Assembly (NCBI RefSeq): GCF_000696385.1
Contig: NZ_JJMN01000030.1
Span: 37,269-101,268, forward strand
Origin: Vibrio metoecus
GTDB taxonomy: Bacteria > Pseudomonadota > Gammaproteobacteria > Enterobacterales > Vibrionaceae
DNA: 64,000 nt
Direction: 5' to 3'
Under the pieces are notes generated by a model that worked only from the letters and a program-made list of their open reading frames with translations, was not told where the DNA came from and searched no databases. This document shows positions 1-9,760 of this stretch, in pieces. Each line of letters starts with the position of its first letter. The first letter of the stretch is position 1. The position numbers and the translations under genes are program-made.

Positions 1-546
1 ATCTAACTCACGTACGGTCGCTACGCCAACAATCTCGATATCCATGCACAGATCGTCCACCATTTGACGGATCACCGCCAATTGTTGGTAATCTTTTTCA
101 CCAAAGCACGCCACATCAGGCTGCACAATGTTAAATAGCTTAGTGACGATCGTGGCGACACCACGGAAATGACCAGGGCGAGAAGCGCCTTCTAGCATGA
201 AAGAAAGCCCCGGTACTTCAACAAAGGTTTGTTTATCCAAACCTTGTGGGTACATGGTTTCTGGTGTTGGCGTTAATACGAGATCAACCCCTTCGCCATT
301 GAGTTTACTCAAATCGTCTTCTAGGGTGCGTGGGTAGTTTTTTAAATCTTCTGCACGATCAAATTGCATCGGATTGACGAAAATACTCACAACGACTACA
401 TCGGCCAGTTCACGAGCTTTACGAACCAGAGTTAAATGGCCTTCATGTAAATTACCCATGGTCGGCACAAAAGCGACTCGACGACCCTCACGCTTGATCT
501 GTTTGATTTGCTCGCGAAGAACGGCAATGTCAGCAAAAACTTGCAT
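1..546 (-). CDS. panC: Pantothenate synthetase, 3' end cut by window edge
   Basis: PanC condenses pantoate with beta-alanine, using ATP, in cytoplasmic pantothenate/CoA synthesis. The minus-strand frame from ATG at 546 gives 182 residues starting [10 protein letters not shown] and stays open to base 1, so the C-terminal third or so of the protein lies outside the window. Diagnostic motifs are [11 protein letters not shown] near residues 28-38, which is the HIGH-like nucleotide loop of this class-I-synthetase-like fold, then FVNPMQF and FGEKDYQQL. It lies directly downstream of panB with about 10 bp between them, so both are probably on one transcript with folK and pcnB. The sequence looks intact as far as it is visible. 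Confidence 0.96.
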   Translation of the reverse strand, partial: MQVFADIAVLREQIKQIKREGRRVAFVPTMGNLHEGHLTLVRKARELADVVVVSIFVNPMQFDRAEDLKNYPRTLEDDLSKLNGEGVDLVLTPTPETMYPQGLDKQTFVEVPGLSFMLEGASRPGHFRGVATIVTKLFNIVQPDVACFGEKDYQQLAVIRQMVDDLCMDIEIVGVATVRELD

Positions 547-556
547 GAATGACTCC

Positions 557-1351
557 TTAGGCAATGGTATGAGCGAGATCTGGGAAAGCGCCACTCTCGA
601 CATCGTTGATGTACTTGGTAACCGCTTGGCGAATGTCGCCTGTCTCAGCCAAGAAATTTTTCGAGAATTTTGGCATGTAGTTCGCCGAAATTCCAAACAT
701 ATCGTGCATTACGAGAATTTGACCATCTGTGCCGTTGCCGGCACCGATACCGATCACTGGAACATCAAGAAGTTGGGTGATGCGGTTCGCTAGTTCGGCT
801 GGCACACATTCCAACAGGACAATTTGTGCGCCTGCTTCTTGCAGAGCTAACGCATCACGTACCATGCGATCCGCTTTATCTTGCTCGCGGCCTTGTACTT
901 TGTAGCCACCAAAAATATTGACCGACTGCGGTGTTAAGCCGAGGTGAGCGCACACTGGCACTGCACGTTCAGTCAACATTTTTACGGTGTCGACTAACCA
1001 ATCGCCACCTTCAATTTTCACCATGTTCGCACCGGCGCGAACCAGCTTGGCGGCATTTTCACACGCTTGTTCAGGCGTGGCATAGCTCATGAAAGGCATA
1101 TCTGCCATGAGCAGGCAATTGGGGCTGCCTTTACGTACACAACGAGTGTGGTAGGCAATCTCATCCACCGTCACGGGTAAGGTGTCGGCTTCTCCTTGTA
1201 ACACCATGCCAAGTGAATCACCAACCAACAGGACTGGCATTTCTTGGCTCTCAAATAACTGAGCAAAACTCGCATCATAAGCGGTTGATGTAGCAAATTT
1301 GCGACCTTCCTGCTTCCATTTCATCAGGTCGTTGATGGTAATTTTTTTCAT
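557..1351 (-). CDS. panB: 3-methyl-2-oxobutanoate hydroxymethyltransferase (ketopantoate hydroxymethyltransferase)
   Basis: PanB transfers a hydroxymethyl group from methylene-tetrahydrofolate to alpha-ketoisovalerate, the first committed step to pantothenate. The 264-residue length is typical. It is a TIM-barrel protein with the metal-binding Asp45 (GDSLGM), Asp84 (MADMPF) and Glu114 (KIEGG), plus His136 (CAHLGL) and the later LLECVP motif with the catalytic Glu. It sits 2 bp from folK upstream and 10 bp from panC downstream. Coupling to folK is logical because PanB consumes a folate cofactor. No anomaly was seen. Confidence 0.97.
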   Translation of the reverse strand: MKKITINDLMKWKQEGRKFATSTAYDASFAQLFESQEMPVLLVGDSLGMVLQGEADTLPVTVDEIAYHTRCVRKGSPNCLLMADMPFMSYATPEQACENAAKLVRAGANMVKIEGGDWLVDTVKMLTERAVPVCAHLGLTPQSVNIFGGYKVQGREQDKADRMVRDALALQEAGAQIVLLECVPAELANRITQLLDVPVIGIGAGNGTDGQILVMHDMFGISANYMPKFSKNFLAETGDIRQAVTKYINDVESGAFPDLAHTIA

Positions 1352-1353
1352 TA

Positions 1354-1857
1354 TTAGTCCTTACTCGACGTTGGCGAATGCCAAATGCTGAGCCCATTGA
1401 GCGGTACTTGTTGCAATAGCGCTTGGATTTCAGTCCCGTCAGGGAGAGTTAAATTTGGTGCGATTTCCGCGAGCGGATACAGTACGAATTCACGTACTTT
1501 CATTCCATAGTGCGGAATGGTCAGGCGCTCGGTCTCTATCACCTCATTGCCGTAAAGCACAATATCGAGATCGAGTGTTCTCGGTCCCCATCGTTCGTTT
1601 TTACGGACACGCCCCTGTTCCAGTTCAATGCGTTGTGTGCAATCGAGCAGTTCCAGTGGCGTTAATTCGGTTTCAATGGCCGCGACCGCATTAATGTAAT
1701 CTGGCTGATTTTGCGGTCCCATTGGAGTGCTGCTATAGAGCGATGAAGCCGCGATAAGGCGCGACTTCGGTAATTGAGTAAGCTGTTGTATGGCTTGTTG
1801 GGCTTGAGCGACTGGGTCGCCCAAGTTACTGCCAATCGCAATGTAGGCAAGCATCAT
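1354..1857 (-). CDS. folK: 6-hydroxymethyl-7,8-dihydropterin pyrophosphokinase
   Basis: FolK (HPPK) transfers pyrophosphate from ATP to 6-hydroxymethyl-dihydropterin, the step before dihydropteroate synthase (folP, near the other end of this window). The 167 residues contain the N-terminal AIGSNLGDP motif and the signature [11 protein letters not shown] at about 89-99, with the Mg-binding Asp96 and Asp98. Two ATG codons are in tandem (1857 and 1854) and overlap the pcnB stop codon as ATGATGA, so translation is probably coupled to pcnB. The first ATG was chosen; the second would remove one residue. Confidence 0.95.
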   Translation of the reverse strand: MMLAYIAIGSNLGDPVAQAQQAIQQLTQLPKSRLIAASSLYSSTPMGPQNQPDYINAVAAIETELTPLELLDCTQRIELEQGRVRKNERWGPRTLDLDIVLYGNEVIETERLTIPHYGMKVREFVLYPLAEIAPNLTLPDGTEIQALLQQVPLNGLSIWHSPTSSKD

Positions 1858-3227
1858 TCGCTCGATTTACTCTTTGGCTTATTACGTGATGGTTTACGGC
1901 GGCGTGAGCTTGTTTTACCTGTACCTGTTGCGTTCCCCATGTCACCCACCATCGCCTGACGCATATTGCGCCCCGCGTTTTGGAAAGTGGCCCACCATTC
2001 GGCCAATTGCTTGGTTTCGCCGCCTTCAATTTCGCCACGCATTTCGAGGAAATCAAAGCCTGCGCGGAACTTGCTCAGCTCCAATAAACGGAAAGCCCGT
2101 TTGCCACTGCGACGTGGTAAGCGTTGTTGTAACTGCCAAATATCACGAATGGTCGTCGTGTGACGACGTGGGATCGCGATACGTTTCACCACTTCATCTA
2201 AAATGCGGTTACTGGCTTCGGTCATGGCATCAAACTCGTGGAGACTCAGTGACTTCATCAGTTGATCGGCGAGCGTGATCATCGGATACCACAGCATAGC
2301 GGCAAACATAAAGGCCGGGTTGATACGCAGATCTTCTTCGACACGAATATCGGTCGCATCCAGCACCAAGTCCAACATCTGCTCGGTTTGCGAGCTGTGA
2401 TCAGCGGTGAAATGTTCCGCGATGGTTGGGAAAAGCTGCTGGAACAGATTGTACTGACGCATCAAGTGGTAGGTTTCTAAACCATGACCCGCTTGCAGCA
2501 TTTTGAGCGACTCTTCATAAAGACGAGCGGCAGGAATGTCACGCAGCAAAGGCGCAAGGTGCTCAATCGGCTCGGCGGTGTCTTCCTCGATATCAAAATC
2601 GAGTTTGACTGCAAAGCGCACCGCACGCAGCATGCGCACCGGATCCTCGCGATAGCGAGTTTCTGGGTCGCCAATTAGACGTACTAGGCGATCTTCCAGA
2701 TCTTCCATGCCACCGGCATAGTCGTGAATGCTGTAGTCTGCAATGTTGTAATACATTGCATTGATGGTGAAATCGCGGCGCTCAGCATCTTCGTCAATTG
2801 TGCCGTACACGTTGTCGCGCAGCAGCATGCCCGCTTCCGATTGCGCTGCAATATTTTGGCTTTGGCTCGTCTCTTGATGATGGCCACGGAAAGTCGCAAC
2901 TTCAACAATGTCGCGTCCAAACATAATGTGAGCCAGACGAAAACGACGACCAATCAGACGACAGTTACGAAACAGTTGGCGCAGCTGCTCTGGCGTGGCG
3001 TTGGTGGCCACATCAAAGTCTTTTGGCTTGCCGCCAAGGAGTAAGTCACGCACACCACCGCCGACAAGGAAGGCTTCAAACCCTGCGCCATGCAAGCGAT
3101 AGAGCACTTTCAGTGCATTTTCGCTGATCTGCTGACGCGAGATAGGGTGTTCCTGACGCGGAATAATCGTCAAAGCTAAGTCTGGATATGTGCGAGTGTT
3201 GCTCGGTTCAAAATCGTTATTATTCAT
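1854..3227 (-). CDS. pcnB: Poly(A) polymerase I
   Basis: PcnB adds 3' poly(A) tails that promote RNA decay by polynucleotide phosphorylase. The 457 residues belong to the class-II nucleotidyltransferase/CCA-adding superfamily. Visible are LVGGGVRDLLLG at 54-65, the catalytic DFD at 70-72, RRDFTINAM and the RNA-binding FRLAHIMFG segment. The last ~40 residues are rich in Arg, Lys and Ser, as in E. coli PcnB, and probably bind RNA. Start choice is uncertain because many pcnB genes use a non-ATG start further upstream; here the homology begins close to the ATG. The gene ends inside the folK start. Confidence 0.93.
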   Translation of the reverse strand: MNNNDFEPSNTRTYPDLALTIIPRQEHPISRQQISENALKVLYRLHGAGFEAFLVGGGVRDLLLGGKPKDFDVATNATPEQLRQLFRNCRLIGRRFRLAHIMFGRDIVEVATFRGHHQETSQSQNIAAQSEAGMLLRDNVYGTIDEDAERRDFTINAMYYNIADYSIHDYAGGMEDLEDRLVRLIGDPETRYREDPVRMLRAVRFAVKLDFDIEEDTAEPIEHLAPLLRDIPAARLYEESLKMLQAGHGLETYHLMRQYNLFQQLFPTIAEHFTADHSSQTEQMLDLVLDATDIRVEEDLRINPAFMFAAMLWYPMITLADQLMKSLSLHEFDAMTEASNRILDEVVKRIAIPRRHTTTIRDIWQLQQRLPRRSGKRAFRLLELSKFRAGFDFLEMRGEIEGGETKQLAEWWATFQNAGRNMRQAMVGDMGNATGTGKTSSRRRKPSRNKPKSKSSE

Positions 3228-3317
3228 GTGCTTCTGACAATGATTGCTGTTGCCGCTGTAAGCGCTACGCTGCTTAATTTAACGCTCACACGGACGGAAT
3301 TTGGCGCTAATAATAGC

Positions 3318-4208
3318 TTAAGCCGGACCATTTGAGAATCTTGGTGTGATCTCGATCGCTTCCGGCAGTTGGTTCACCTGCCAATGTTGGCATCCCCAAG
3401 CCAGCATTTGCTCAGTATTCGCATCGGAAAAATCCGTAGGCAATACAAAGCCTAGAAACTGCATGGCATGCGAAATCGTCTGCCTAGGATGTGATGACTC
3501 AATCGCTGGAGCGTGATTCTGTTTCGAGAGTTTATTCCCGTTACCATCCATCGCCAAAGGCAAATGTAAGTAGCTGACCGGCTTTTGTTTTAAAGTGTGA
3601 TACAGGCTGATTTGCCGCCCTGTCGGTTCAATCAAATCGGCTCCACGCACCACTTGGGTGACACCTTGGTCAATATCATCCAACACCACCGCGAGGTTAT
3701 AAGCAAACAGGCCATCACGACGTTTGATGATGAAATCCTCTTCCGCTAAGGCTTTTGGTATGGTGATTGAGCCGTGTTTCAAATCAATGAAATCTTGTAC
3801 TGGGTTATCCATCCGCAGCCGAATGGAGCAGTCTTGCTGCTGTGCGGGGGAATGGTTTTTACAGTAGCCATTATAAAAGCCGCCCATGGCTTTGATCTCT
3901 TTACGAGTGCACTGGCAGTAGTAGGCTTGGCCTGTGGCGAGCCATTGATTAATTTGGTCTTGGTACAAGGCATGTCGCTGGCTTTGGTAAACCACCGTGT
4001 CATCCCAATGCAGGCCATAAGCCTCTAATGTACGTAGGATATGCGCTGCCGCGCCCGGCATTTCGCGGGGAGGGTCAAGGTCTTCAATACGAACCAGCCA
4101 TTTGCCTTGATGGGCTTTGGCTTGGAAATAGCTCCCTAAAGCCGCAATCAACGAACCAAAATGTAAGGGGCCTGAAGGGGAGGGGGCGAAGCGACCAATA
4201 TAGTTCAT
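3318..4208 (-). CDS. gluQ: Glutamyl-Q tRNA(Asp) synthetase
   Basis: GluQ-RS glutamylates the queuosine base in the anticodon of tRNA(Asp) rather than charging a tRNA 3' end. At 296 residues it is a truncated GluRS paralogue without the anticodon-binding domain. The Rossmann fold starts with RFAPSPSGPLHFGSL (class-I HIGH region, residues 6-20). Zn-type cysteines occur in YYCQCTRKE and in GYCKNH, and the KMSKS equivalent is NKLSKQ. In Vibrio and enterobacteria it follows dksA, as here, with a terminator-like hairpin at 4240-4270 between them. Its intact C-terminus ends in SNGPA. Confidence 0.95.
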   Translation of the reverse strand: MNYIGRFAPSPSGPLHFGSLIAALGSYFQAKAHQGKWLVRIEDLDPPREMPGAAAHILRTLEAYGLHWDDTVVYQSQRHALYQDQINQWLATGQAYYCQCTRKEIKAMGGFYNGYCKNHSPAQQQDCSIRLRMDNPVQDFIDLKHGSITIPKALAEEDFIIKRRDGLFAYNLAVVLDDIDQGVTQVVRGADLIEPTGRQISLYHTLKQKPVSYLHLPLAMDGNGNKLSKQNHAPAIESSHPRQTISHAMQFLGFVLPTDFSDANTEQMLAWGCQHWQVNQLPEAIEITPRFSNGPA

Positions 4209-4239
4209 AGGGCGATTTACCTTTCAAATGCAAAGAAAC

Positions 4240-4270
4240 AAGAAAAGGGAGCGTGTGCTTCCCTTTTCTT
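4240..4270 (-). terminator. Hairpin terminator after dksA
   Basis: An inverted repeat pairs AAGAAAAGGGAAGC with GCTCCCTTTTCTT around a 4-nt loop and is followed by a T-rich stretch on the minus strand. It lies between dksA and gluQ. One base of the stem is unpaired. Read-through to gluQ is likely, because no other promoter is evident in the short gap. Confidence 0.7.
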
Positions 4271-4731
4271 TACTGCTTTATCTTAGCCAAGCTATTTGTC
4301 TTTTCTTTGATTTCAGCGAGTGTTTTGCAATCGATACACAGATCTGCGGTTGGGCGCGCTTCTAGACGACGAATACCAATTTCCACACCACATGAATCAC
4401 AGAAACCGAAATCCTCTTCTTTAATTTTGTCGAGAGTCTTTTCGATTTTCTTGATCAGGCGGCGTTCGCGATCACGGTTACGCAGTTCTAGGCTGAACTC
4501 TTCTTCTTGAGAAGCACGGTCAACAGGGTCTGGGAAGTTGGCTGCTTCATCCTGCATGTGGTGAACGGTGCGGTCCACTTCTTCTCTCAGTTGGTTGCGC
4601 CACGCTTCCAAAATTTTTGTAAAATGAATAACTTGCGCAGGTGACATATATTCTTCACCCGGCTTTTCCTGATATGGCTCAACACCAGCAATGGCTAGGA
4701 TGCCTAGCGTTTTCTTTTTAGACTCTGTCAT
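4270..4731 (-). CDS. dksA: RNA polymerase-binding transcription factor DksA, C-terminus garbled by two 1-nt insertions
   Basis: DksA binds the RNA polymerase secondary channel and, with ppGpp, resets rRNA and amino-acid promoters in the stringent response. The literal ORF is 153 residues. It has the coiled coil (about 35-105) and the zinc finger FCDSCG...LCIDC, so the core is intact. The family C-terminus EKQ(M/I)AG is replaced here by [11 protein letters not shown]. Removing one C at 4300 and one A at 4289/4290 (plus-strand bases) regenerates EIKEKQIAG and a stop at 4283-4285, giving 148 residues, the usual Vibrio length. I infer two insertions, probably sequencing errors. The altered tail would follow the zinc finger, so the product could still fold. 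Confidence 0.95.
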   Translation of the reverse strand: MTESKKKTLGILAIAGVEPYQEKPGEEYMSPAQVIHFTKILEAWRNQLREEVDRTVHHMQDEAANFPDPVDRASQEEEFSLELRNRDRERRLIKKIEKTLDKIKEEDFGFCDSCGVEIGIRRLEARPTADLCIDCKTLAEIKEKTNSLAKIKQ

Positions 4732-4855
4732 ACAGATCTCCTACTAACCCTAGTCAACTGCGAGAGCAGTTAAATTTAAGGCGGGTATCTATAGCAAAAA
4801 GAAGTGGGTGAGGCAAACAATCCAACGTAAAGTTATCGTCAATGTGAAGACACCA

Positions 4856-5590
4856 TCAATTTTTTGTCACTTGATGGGCAAATTTGACCTCAGATACCAT
4901 TTGGATTTCGAACTCTGAAAGTGACGCCTTGTAGCACAACACTTCCACCCCGGCTTCTTGTGCCGCTTTTAGTAACTGTGAATAGTTCGCGTCTATATGG
5001 AGAGCGGGAGAGACTTTTTCAATCCCCGAATGTAAAACGGCAAACAAAAGTACCGACCTGCTTCCATCTTTGGCCATTTCCGCTAATTCACGCAGATGTT
5101 TTTGCCCGCGAGTTGTGACGGCATCAGGGAAGTAACCTTGTCCTTTATCGCCTTGAATCTCATCCAAAAGAGTGACGCTTTTTACTTCTATAAAGCAGTT
5201 TGGTTGAGAATCTGACTTTAGCAAGATGTCGATACGGCTATTTTCATGGCCGTACTTCACTTCTGTGCGGAGCTCAGCATAACCCTGCAACTGAGGAATA
5301 CGCCCAGCCAAGATGGCTTCCACGACTAACGTGTTGGCACGTGCGGTGTTCACGCAAATCCAGTGACCTTTTTTTGTCTCCGTTAGTTCCCAACTGTGGG
5401 CGTATTTACGTTTGGGATTATCCGATGTAGAAAACCACACCGTACTGCCAGGCTCGGCGCAGCCAGTCATGGCTCCTGTGTTCGCGCAGTGCATGGTGAT
5501 CACTGAACCATCTTCTAGCATCACATCAGCTAAAAAGCGTTTGTAACGTTTGAGTAAGGTTCCTTTTTGCAGAGGTGGGGAAAAGTGCAT
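4856..5590 (-). CDS. sfsA: SfsA family DNA/RNA nuclease-like protein
   Basis: SfsA ('sugar fermentation stimulation') is a conserved protein of debated function. It has been described as a DNA-binding maltose-gene activator, and the family contains an N-terminal OB fold and a C-terminal PD-(D/E)XK nuclease-like domain. Residues supporting the call are [25 protein letters not shown] (the E-x-K element) and [14 protein letters not shown]. The start at 5590 (MHFSPPL) is preferred over the upstream in-frame codon at 5626 because family homology begins there; this gives 244 residues. It is next to dksA, as in many gammaproteobacteria. Confidence 0.92.
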   Translation of the reverse strand: MHFSPPLQKGTLLKRYKRFLADVMLEDGSVITMHCANTGAMTGCAEPGSTVWFSTSDNPKRKYAHSWELTETKKGHWICVNTARANTLVVEAILAGRIPQLQGYAELRTEVKYGHENSRIDILLKSDSQPNCFIEVKSVTLLDEIQGDKGQGYFPDAVTTRGQKHLRELAEMAKDGSRSVLLFAVLHSGIEKVSPALHIDANYSQLLKAAQEAGVEVLCYKASLSEFEIQMVSEVKFAHQVTKN

Positions 5591-5835
5591 GTTTCTCTTC
5601 TTATTAATACCCAATGGCGGGGACATTTAAACATACCCTAGTGGCTTTTGTCACAATCGCATCCCCTTCCTATTGGAAGCTATAGCCATGGTGTTTCAAG
5701 GTGTTAAATGGCAATGCCATCGAGAGGTTAGCGGCAGGTGAGAAAGTCCCTCATTCCGCCTCTGGTGAAGCATTGAAGTTGAACATATAATTGCCGCCCG
5801 CCCGAGTCTGGGTATCTGTTTTTTGGTAAGGTTCC

Positions 5836-7194
5836 TTGCGTAACTTTTTGAAAAATATAGCCATATTTAAGGTTGTATTGTTGGCTGTTCTCGCGTTGTC
5901 AATTTGGTCTACCCGTATTCCTGATATGCCCTATCATCAGGTGACGTCTGAACTGAGTCAGTCTGATTTCCATGTCATTGAATTCAATGATAATGGTGAA
6001 ATGCACCTGCCGGGGCAATATCAAGCGTTAAAGGCGCGACTGGCAAAAAAACCTGGGGCAGAACTGCTGATCTTTATCCATGGCTGGCATCACAATGCTG
6101 CACCGACTGACGATAATTTTGTCGCTTTTCAACGTTTTCATCGTGAAATGGCTGAAAGCCATCCCGGTTTGATTGGGCTGTATATTGGTTGGCGTGGTGA
6201 TCAATACGATCCTTTCTGGCTGGATGGTTCTGATGACCCTACCAGTCAAGTGGAAGCGCTGGACTTCCCGACGATTTTGACCAGTAAGCAGGTGGCTCGG
6301 CGAGTTGGTGAGCATGGAGTTAGAAATTTGCTGAATTCTCTGGAAGATCTGCATCGTCAAGGAACGCTGAGGCGCTATATTTTGGTGGGACATAGCCTCG
6401 GTGGCGTGGTTGCGCTGCACGCTCGCAAACAGGCGATTTTGGATAATCTGGCTGCCGGTCGTGGTGAAACGAATTTGACCGTACTTTTAAATCCCGCGGC
6501 CTCCGCCAAAGAGTACCAACCGCTGGATAAATGGCTCAGCCCGAAAGGCTTTGGGCCGTCCATGCTGGTATTGCAGTCGAAAACGGACTTTGCGGTGCGT
6601 GAAGCTTTTAACTGGATTAAGGATGGTGAGCGCGCCGTGGGGAATTCTTGGGCAATCACTCATGACGTGGATCCGTGTTCGGGGCATGATTGCAATAAGT
6701 CAGTTAAGATCCCTCAGTGGCTAGTCGAGCACGATGCCAAACCGGGGTGCATGCAAATATTGGATGGCGCTGGCTGGAAAATTCGCGCTAGGCTTTATGC
6801 ACGAAAAACCGTTGAAAGCTGTGAAGATGCGAATCGTCAAGCGGTGTGGGTGCTGGCGGTTGCGGACGGCATTATTGCAGGACATAACGGCATTTTGACT
6901 CACGATCAAGCCTTAGCACTCAATGCTTGGATGCAGTTAAAACCCGAGTCAATGAGTGAGGCCTCGACTTCTGAACGATTAGAACCGTCGAGCGTGCTGC
7001 TCGATGATCAGGCATTCAGCAACGCTGAAAATGCACGTGCTAACGCCGCGAATGAACATGATCTGAACACCGAACCGGCGTTAGTTGAATCGCAAGAGGC
7101 TGAACCGCAACAAAGCGCATCGCCTCTGTCAGAGTCGCTTCTCGTTGTGCCTGTAGCTGCTCAACCGGAAGAGCCTGTCTCTGCCGCGCAATAA
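5836..7194 (+). CDS. Membrane-anchored alpha/beta-hydrolase of unknown substrate
   Basis: This 452-residue protein is not assigned to a named family. Residues 9-25 form a hydrophobic segment (signal anchor or signal peptide). The oxyanion-region motif LIFIHGWHH is at 77-85 and the nucleophile elbow VGHSLGGVV at 184-192 makes Ser187 the likely nucleophile. The candidate catalytic His is in the GHNG region near 350. Cysteines in DPCSGHDCNK (280-287) suggest an exported domain with a disulfide. The last ~80 residues are an acidic, Ala/Glu/Ser-rich low-complexity tail. The start is a TTG at 5836 with a TAAGG element upstream. It stands alone between divergent sfsA and hrpB. Lipase, esterase or peptidase activity is possible; no substrate can be inferred. 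Confidence 0.85.
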   Translation: MRNFLKNIAIFKVVLLAVLALSIWSTRIPDMPYHQVTSELSQSDFHVIEFNDNGEMHLPGQYQALKARLAKKPGAELLIFIHGWHHNAAPTDDNFVAFQRFHREMAESHPGLIGLYIGWRGDQYDPFWLDGSDDPTSQVEALDFPTILTSKQVARRVGEHGVRNLLNSLEDLHRQGTLRRYILVGHSLGGVVALHARKQAILDNLAAGRGETNLTVLLNPAASAKEYQPLDKWLSPKGFGPSMLVLQSKTDFAVREAFNWIKDGERAVGNSWAITHDVDPCSGHDCNKSVKIPQWLVEHDAKPGCMQILDGAGWKIRARLYARKTVESCEDANRQAVWVLAVADGIIAGHNGILTHDQALALNAWMQLKPESMSEASTSERLEPSSVLLDDQAFSNAENARANAANEHDLNTEPALVESQEAEPQQSASPLSESLLVVPVAAQPEEPVSAAQ

Positions 7195-7297
7195 GTTTAA
7201 TCTCAGTCGTGCATTCAGGTTTTACCGGAATGCACTTTGGGCGCTTACTCAGTTTTATGTACAATGGCGCGGTCATTTCATGTTGTAGGAACCGCCC

Positions 7298-9760
7298 TTG
7301 TCACCGCTGCCCATTATTGAGGTGATGCCGAAGTTGTTGTCCGGTATCACCGACTTTCCACAACTCATCCTCAAAGCCGCGCCCGGTGCCGGTAAGTCCA
7401 CCTACTTTCCGTTGCAGTTACTGCAAGCGGGACTGTTCCACGGCAAAATCATTATGCTGGAGCCACGGCGTTTGGCTGCGCGCAACATTGCCCGCTATTT
7501 GGCGCAGCAACTGGGTGAAGAGGTTGGGCAGAGCGTAGGGTATCGGGTGCGTGGTGAAAACCGAGTCAGCCGAGCCACTCAGTTGGAGATTGTGACTGAA
7601 GGTGTTATGACGCGCATGCTACAAAACGATCCGGAACTGGATGGCGTAGATGTGCTGATTTTCGATGAATTTCATGAGCGCAGCATTCACGCTGATACTG
7701 CGTTGGCGTTGGCGCTTGAAGTGCAGTCTGCACTGCGGGACGATTTAAAAATCGTGGTGATGTCGGCCACACTCGATCAGCAAGCTTTGCAGAACTTACT
7801 GCCGCAAGCGAGCTATGTCGAATCACAAGGGCGTGGTTTCCCGATTGAGATTCGCTATCAACCTATGCGGATTGATGAACCTTTGGTGCCGGCGATGCAG
7901 CGACAAATTCGTCATCTTTTGCAGCACGAAACGGGCTCATTGCTGGCCTTTTTGCCCGGTGCCGCCAGCATCAACCAGTTAACCGAACAGATGAGCGATT
8001 TGGCCAACGAGGTTGAAATCTGCCCTTTGTATGGACAGATGGAGTTCGCCGCGCAGCAACGTGCGATTGCTCCCGCGGCGGCGGGGCGGCGCAAAGTGGT
8101 CTTGGCCACCAATATTGCTGAAACCTCGCTGACCATCGAAGGTATCCGCATAGTGCTAGATAGTGGGCTTGAACGCAGTGCGCGCTTTGATCTCAAAACT
8201 GGCATTACCCGCCTTGAACAAGTGCGGATTGCGCAGTCTTCAGCTGAACAGCGGGCAGGGCGTGCCGGACGTTTAGAGCCGGGGATTTGCGTGCGTTTAT
8301 ACAGCGAAGCGCAGCTTAAGCAGCAACCTTGGGTTCCTGAGCCCGAAATGCTACATACGGACTTAGCGCCACTGGCATTAGAATTGGCGCAATGGGGCGC
8401 GCAGCCGAGCGATTTGGCTTGGTTGAATTTGCCACCGAGCAGTGCGTTTGTGCAGGCGCAGCAACTGTTGCAGCGCCTTGGTCTTTTGGATGCGCGTGGG
8501 CAACTCACTGCGGCGGGTAAAGAGGCGCACTCACTGGGCGTTGAGCCGCGGATTGCCGCGATGCTGCTGAGCGCCGATCGCTTAGGCGAGTTGGCCTTGC
8601 AAAGCGCTTTAGCTCTGGCGGTGTTACTTGAAGAGCCAGAACGGCAAGTGATTGATGTACAACATAGCTTGCACCGCTTGCAGCAAGGTCGCCATCCGAA
8701 GCAAAAACTGCTGATCCAACGCGCCCAATCTTTGGCGCAAAAACTCGATACGGCATTTTCACTCTCCTCGGTTGACTCCGCATGGCTGCCTTTAGTGGCG
8801 TGTTTGGCCTTTCCAGATCGAATTGCCCAGCAGCGCGGCCAACAAACAGGGCAATTTTTACTCGCCAATGGTCACGGCGCTTGGCTAGCGGTGGAGGAGC
8901 GTTTGTCCGCCGCCGATTATCTGGTCGCCTTGGATTTAATGCGCGGCCAAACCCAAGCCAGTCAAATTTTCAGCGCGCTTGAGCTCGATATCCACGCGCT
9001 TGAGCGCCTATTGCCAGCGCTGATTTCTCGGGTTGAACAAGTGGATTGGGATGAAAGAGCCGGCCGCCTGAGCGCGGAAGCGCAGTGGCGAATCGATCAA
9101 CTGGTGCTTCGCCGTGAAAAGTTGCCAGAACCCGATAAACAAAAAATGACACAAGCTTTGCTGAGCTATGTACGGCGCAAAGGCTTAACAGTGTTACAGT
9201 GGGGCGAAGAGGCGAGCGAGTGGCTAGCCCGCGCGCGCTGCGCCGCCGAATGGCTACCGGAAGAAGCGTGGCCAGCGTTGGATGATGAAGCACTGCTTAA
9301 ACATCTAGAGATGTGGTTAGAGCCGTATTTGGCCGGCGTAACCTCGGTGAAAGGTTTGCAGAATGTCTCGGTATTGGCGGCACTCAAGCATTATCTTGGC
9401 TGGGAGCTCAGTCAGCAGCTTGACGAGTGGCTGCCAACCCATCATTTGCTGCCAACGGGGAATCATAAAAAAATCCGTTATCAGCCGGGGATGGAGCCGA
9501 CACTCTCTGTGCGCATGCAAGAAGTGTTTGGTGAGCAAACCTCACCGCGGGTTGCTAAAGGAACGCGCGCCGTGGTGATGGAGCTACTTTCTCCCGCACA
9601 ACGCCCGTTGCAAGTCACTCGCGATCTCGCCAGTTTCTGGGCGGGCGCGTACAAAGAAGTGCAAAAAGAGATGAAAGGCCGCTACCCGAAACATGTGTGG
9701 CCGGATGATCCTGCCAATCATGTGGCAACCAGTAAAACCAAACGACAATTTAACGCATGA
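7298..9760 (+). CDS. hrpB: ATP-dependent RNA helicase HrpB (DEAH family)
   Basis: HrpB is a DEAH-box helicase present across gammaproteobacteria; its physiological RNA target is unclear. The 820 residues show Walker A APGAGKST (28-35), motif II DEFH (123-126), motif III SAT, motif V/VI TNIAETSLTIEG and QRAGRAGR, followed by the HA2 region and the HrpB-specific C-terminal domain ending near KGRYPKHVWPDDP. The start is a TTG at 7298 with TAGGA upstream. The gene overlaps mrcB by 4 nt (ATGA), so the two are translationally coupled, a common arrangement. Confidence 0.95.
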   Translation: MSPLPIIEVMPKLLSGITDFPQLILKAAPGAGKSTYFPLQLLQAGLFHGKIIMLEPRRLAARNIARYLAQQLGEEVGQSVGYRVRGENRVSRATQLEIVTEGVMTRMLQNDPELDGVDVLIFDEFHERSIHADTALALALEVQSALRDDLKIVVMSATLDQQALQNLLPQASYVESQGRGFPIEIRYQPMRIDEPLVPAMQRQIRHLLQHETGSLLAFLPGAASINQLTEQMSDLANEVEICPLYGQMEFAAQQRAIAPAAAGRRKVVLATNIAETSLTIEGIRIVLDSGLERSARFDLKTGITRLEQVRIAQSSAEQRAGRAGRLEPGICVRLYSEAQLKQQPWVPEPEMLHTDLAPLALELAQWGAQPSDLAWLNLPPSSAFVQAQQLLQRLGLLDARGQLTAAGKEAHSLGVEPRIAAMLLSADRLGELALQSALALAVLLEEPERQVIDVQHSLHRLQQGRHPKQKLLIQRAQSLAQKLDTAFSLSSVDSAWLPLVACLAFPDRIAQQRGQQTGQFLLANGHGAWLAVEERLSAADYLVALDLMRGQTQASQIFSALELDIHALERLLPALISRVEQVDWDERAGRLSAEAQWRIDQLVLRREKLPEPDKQKMTQALLSYVRRKGLTVLQWGEEASEWLARARCAAEWLPEEAWPALDDEALLKHLEMWLEPYLAGVTSVKGLQNVSVLAALKHYLGWELSQQLDEWLPTHHLLPTGNHKKIRYQPGMEPTLSVRMQEVFGEQTSPRVAKGTRAVVMELLSPAQRPLQVTRDLASFWAGAYKEVQKEMKGRYPKHVWPDDPANHVATSKTKRQFNA

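Noticed and set aside
7912..8868. 318-codon antisense frame inside hrpB, Cys/Ser/Ala-rich
   Set aside because: The composition is what the reverse strand of a GC-rich coding gene gives; hrpB is continuous and conserved here.
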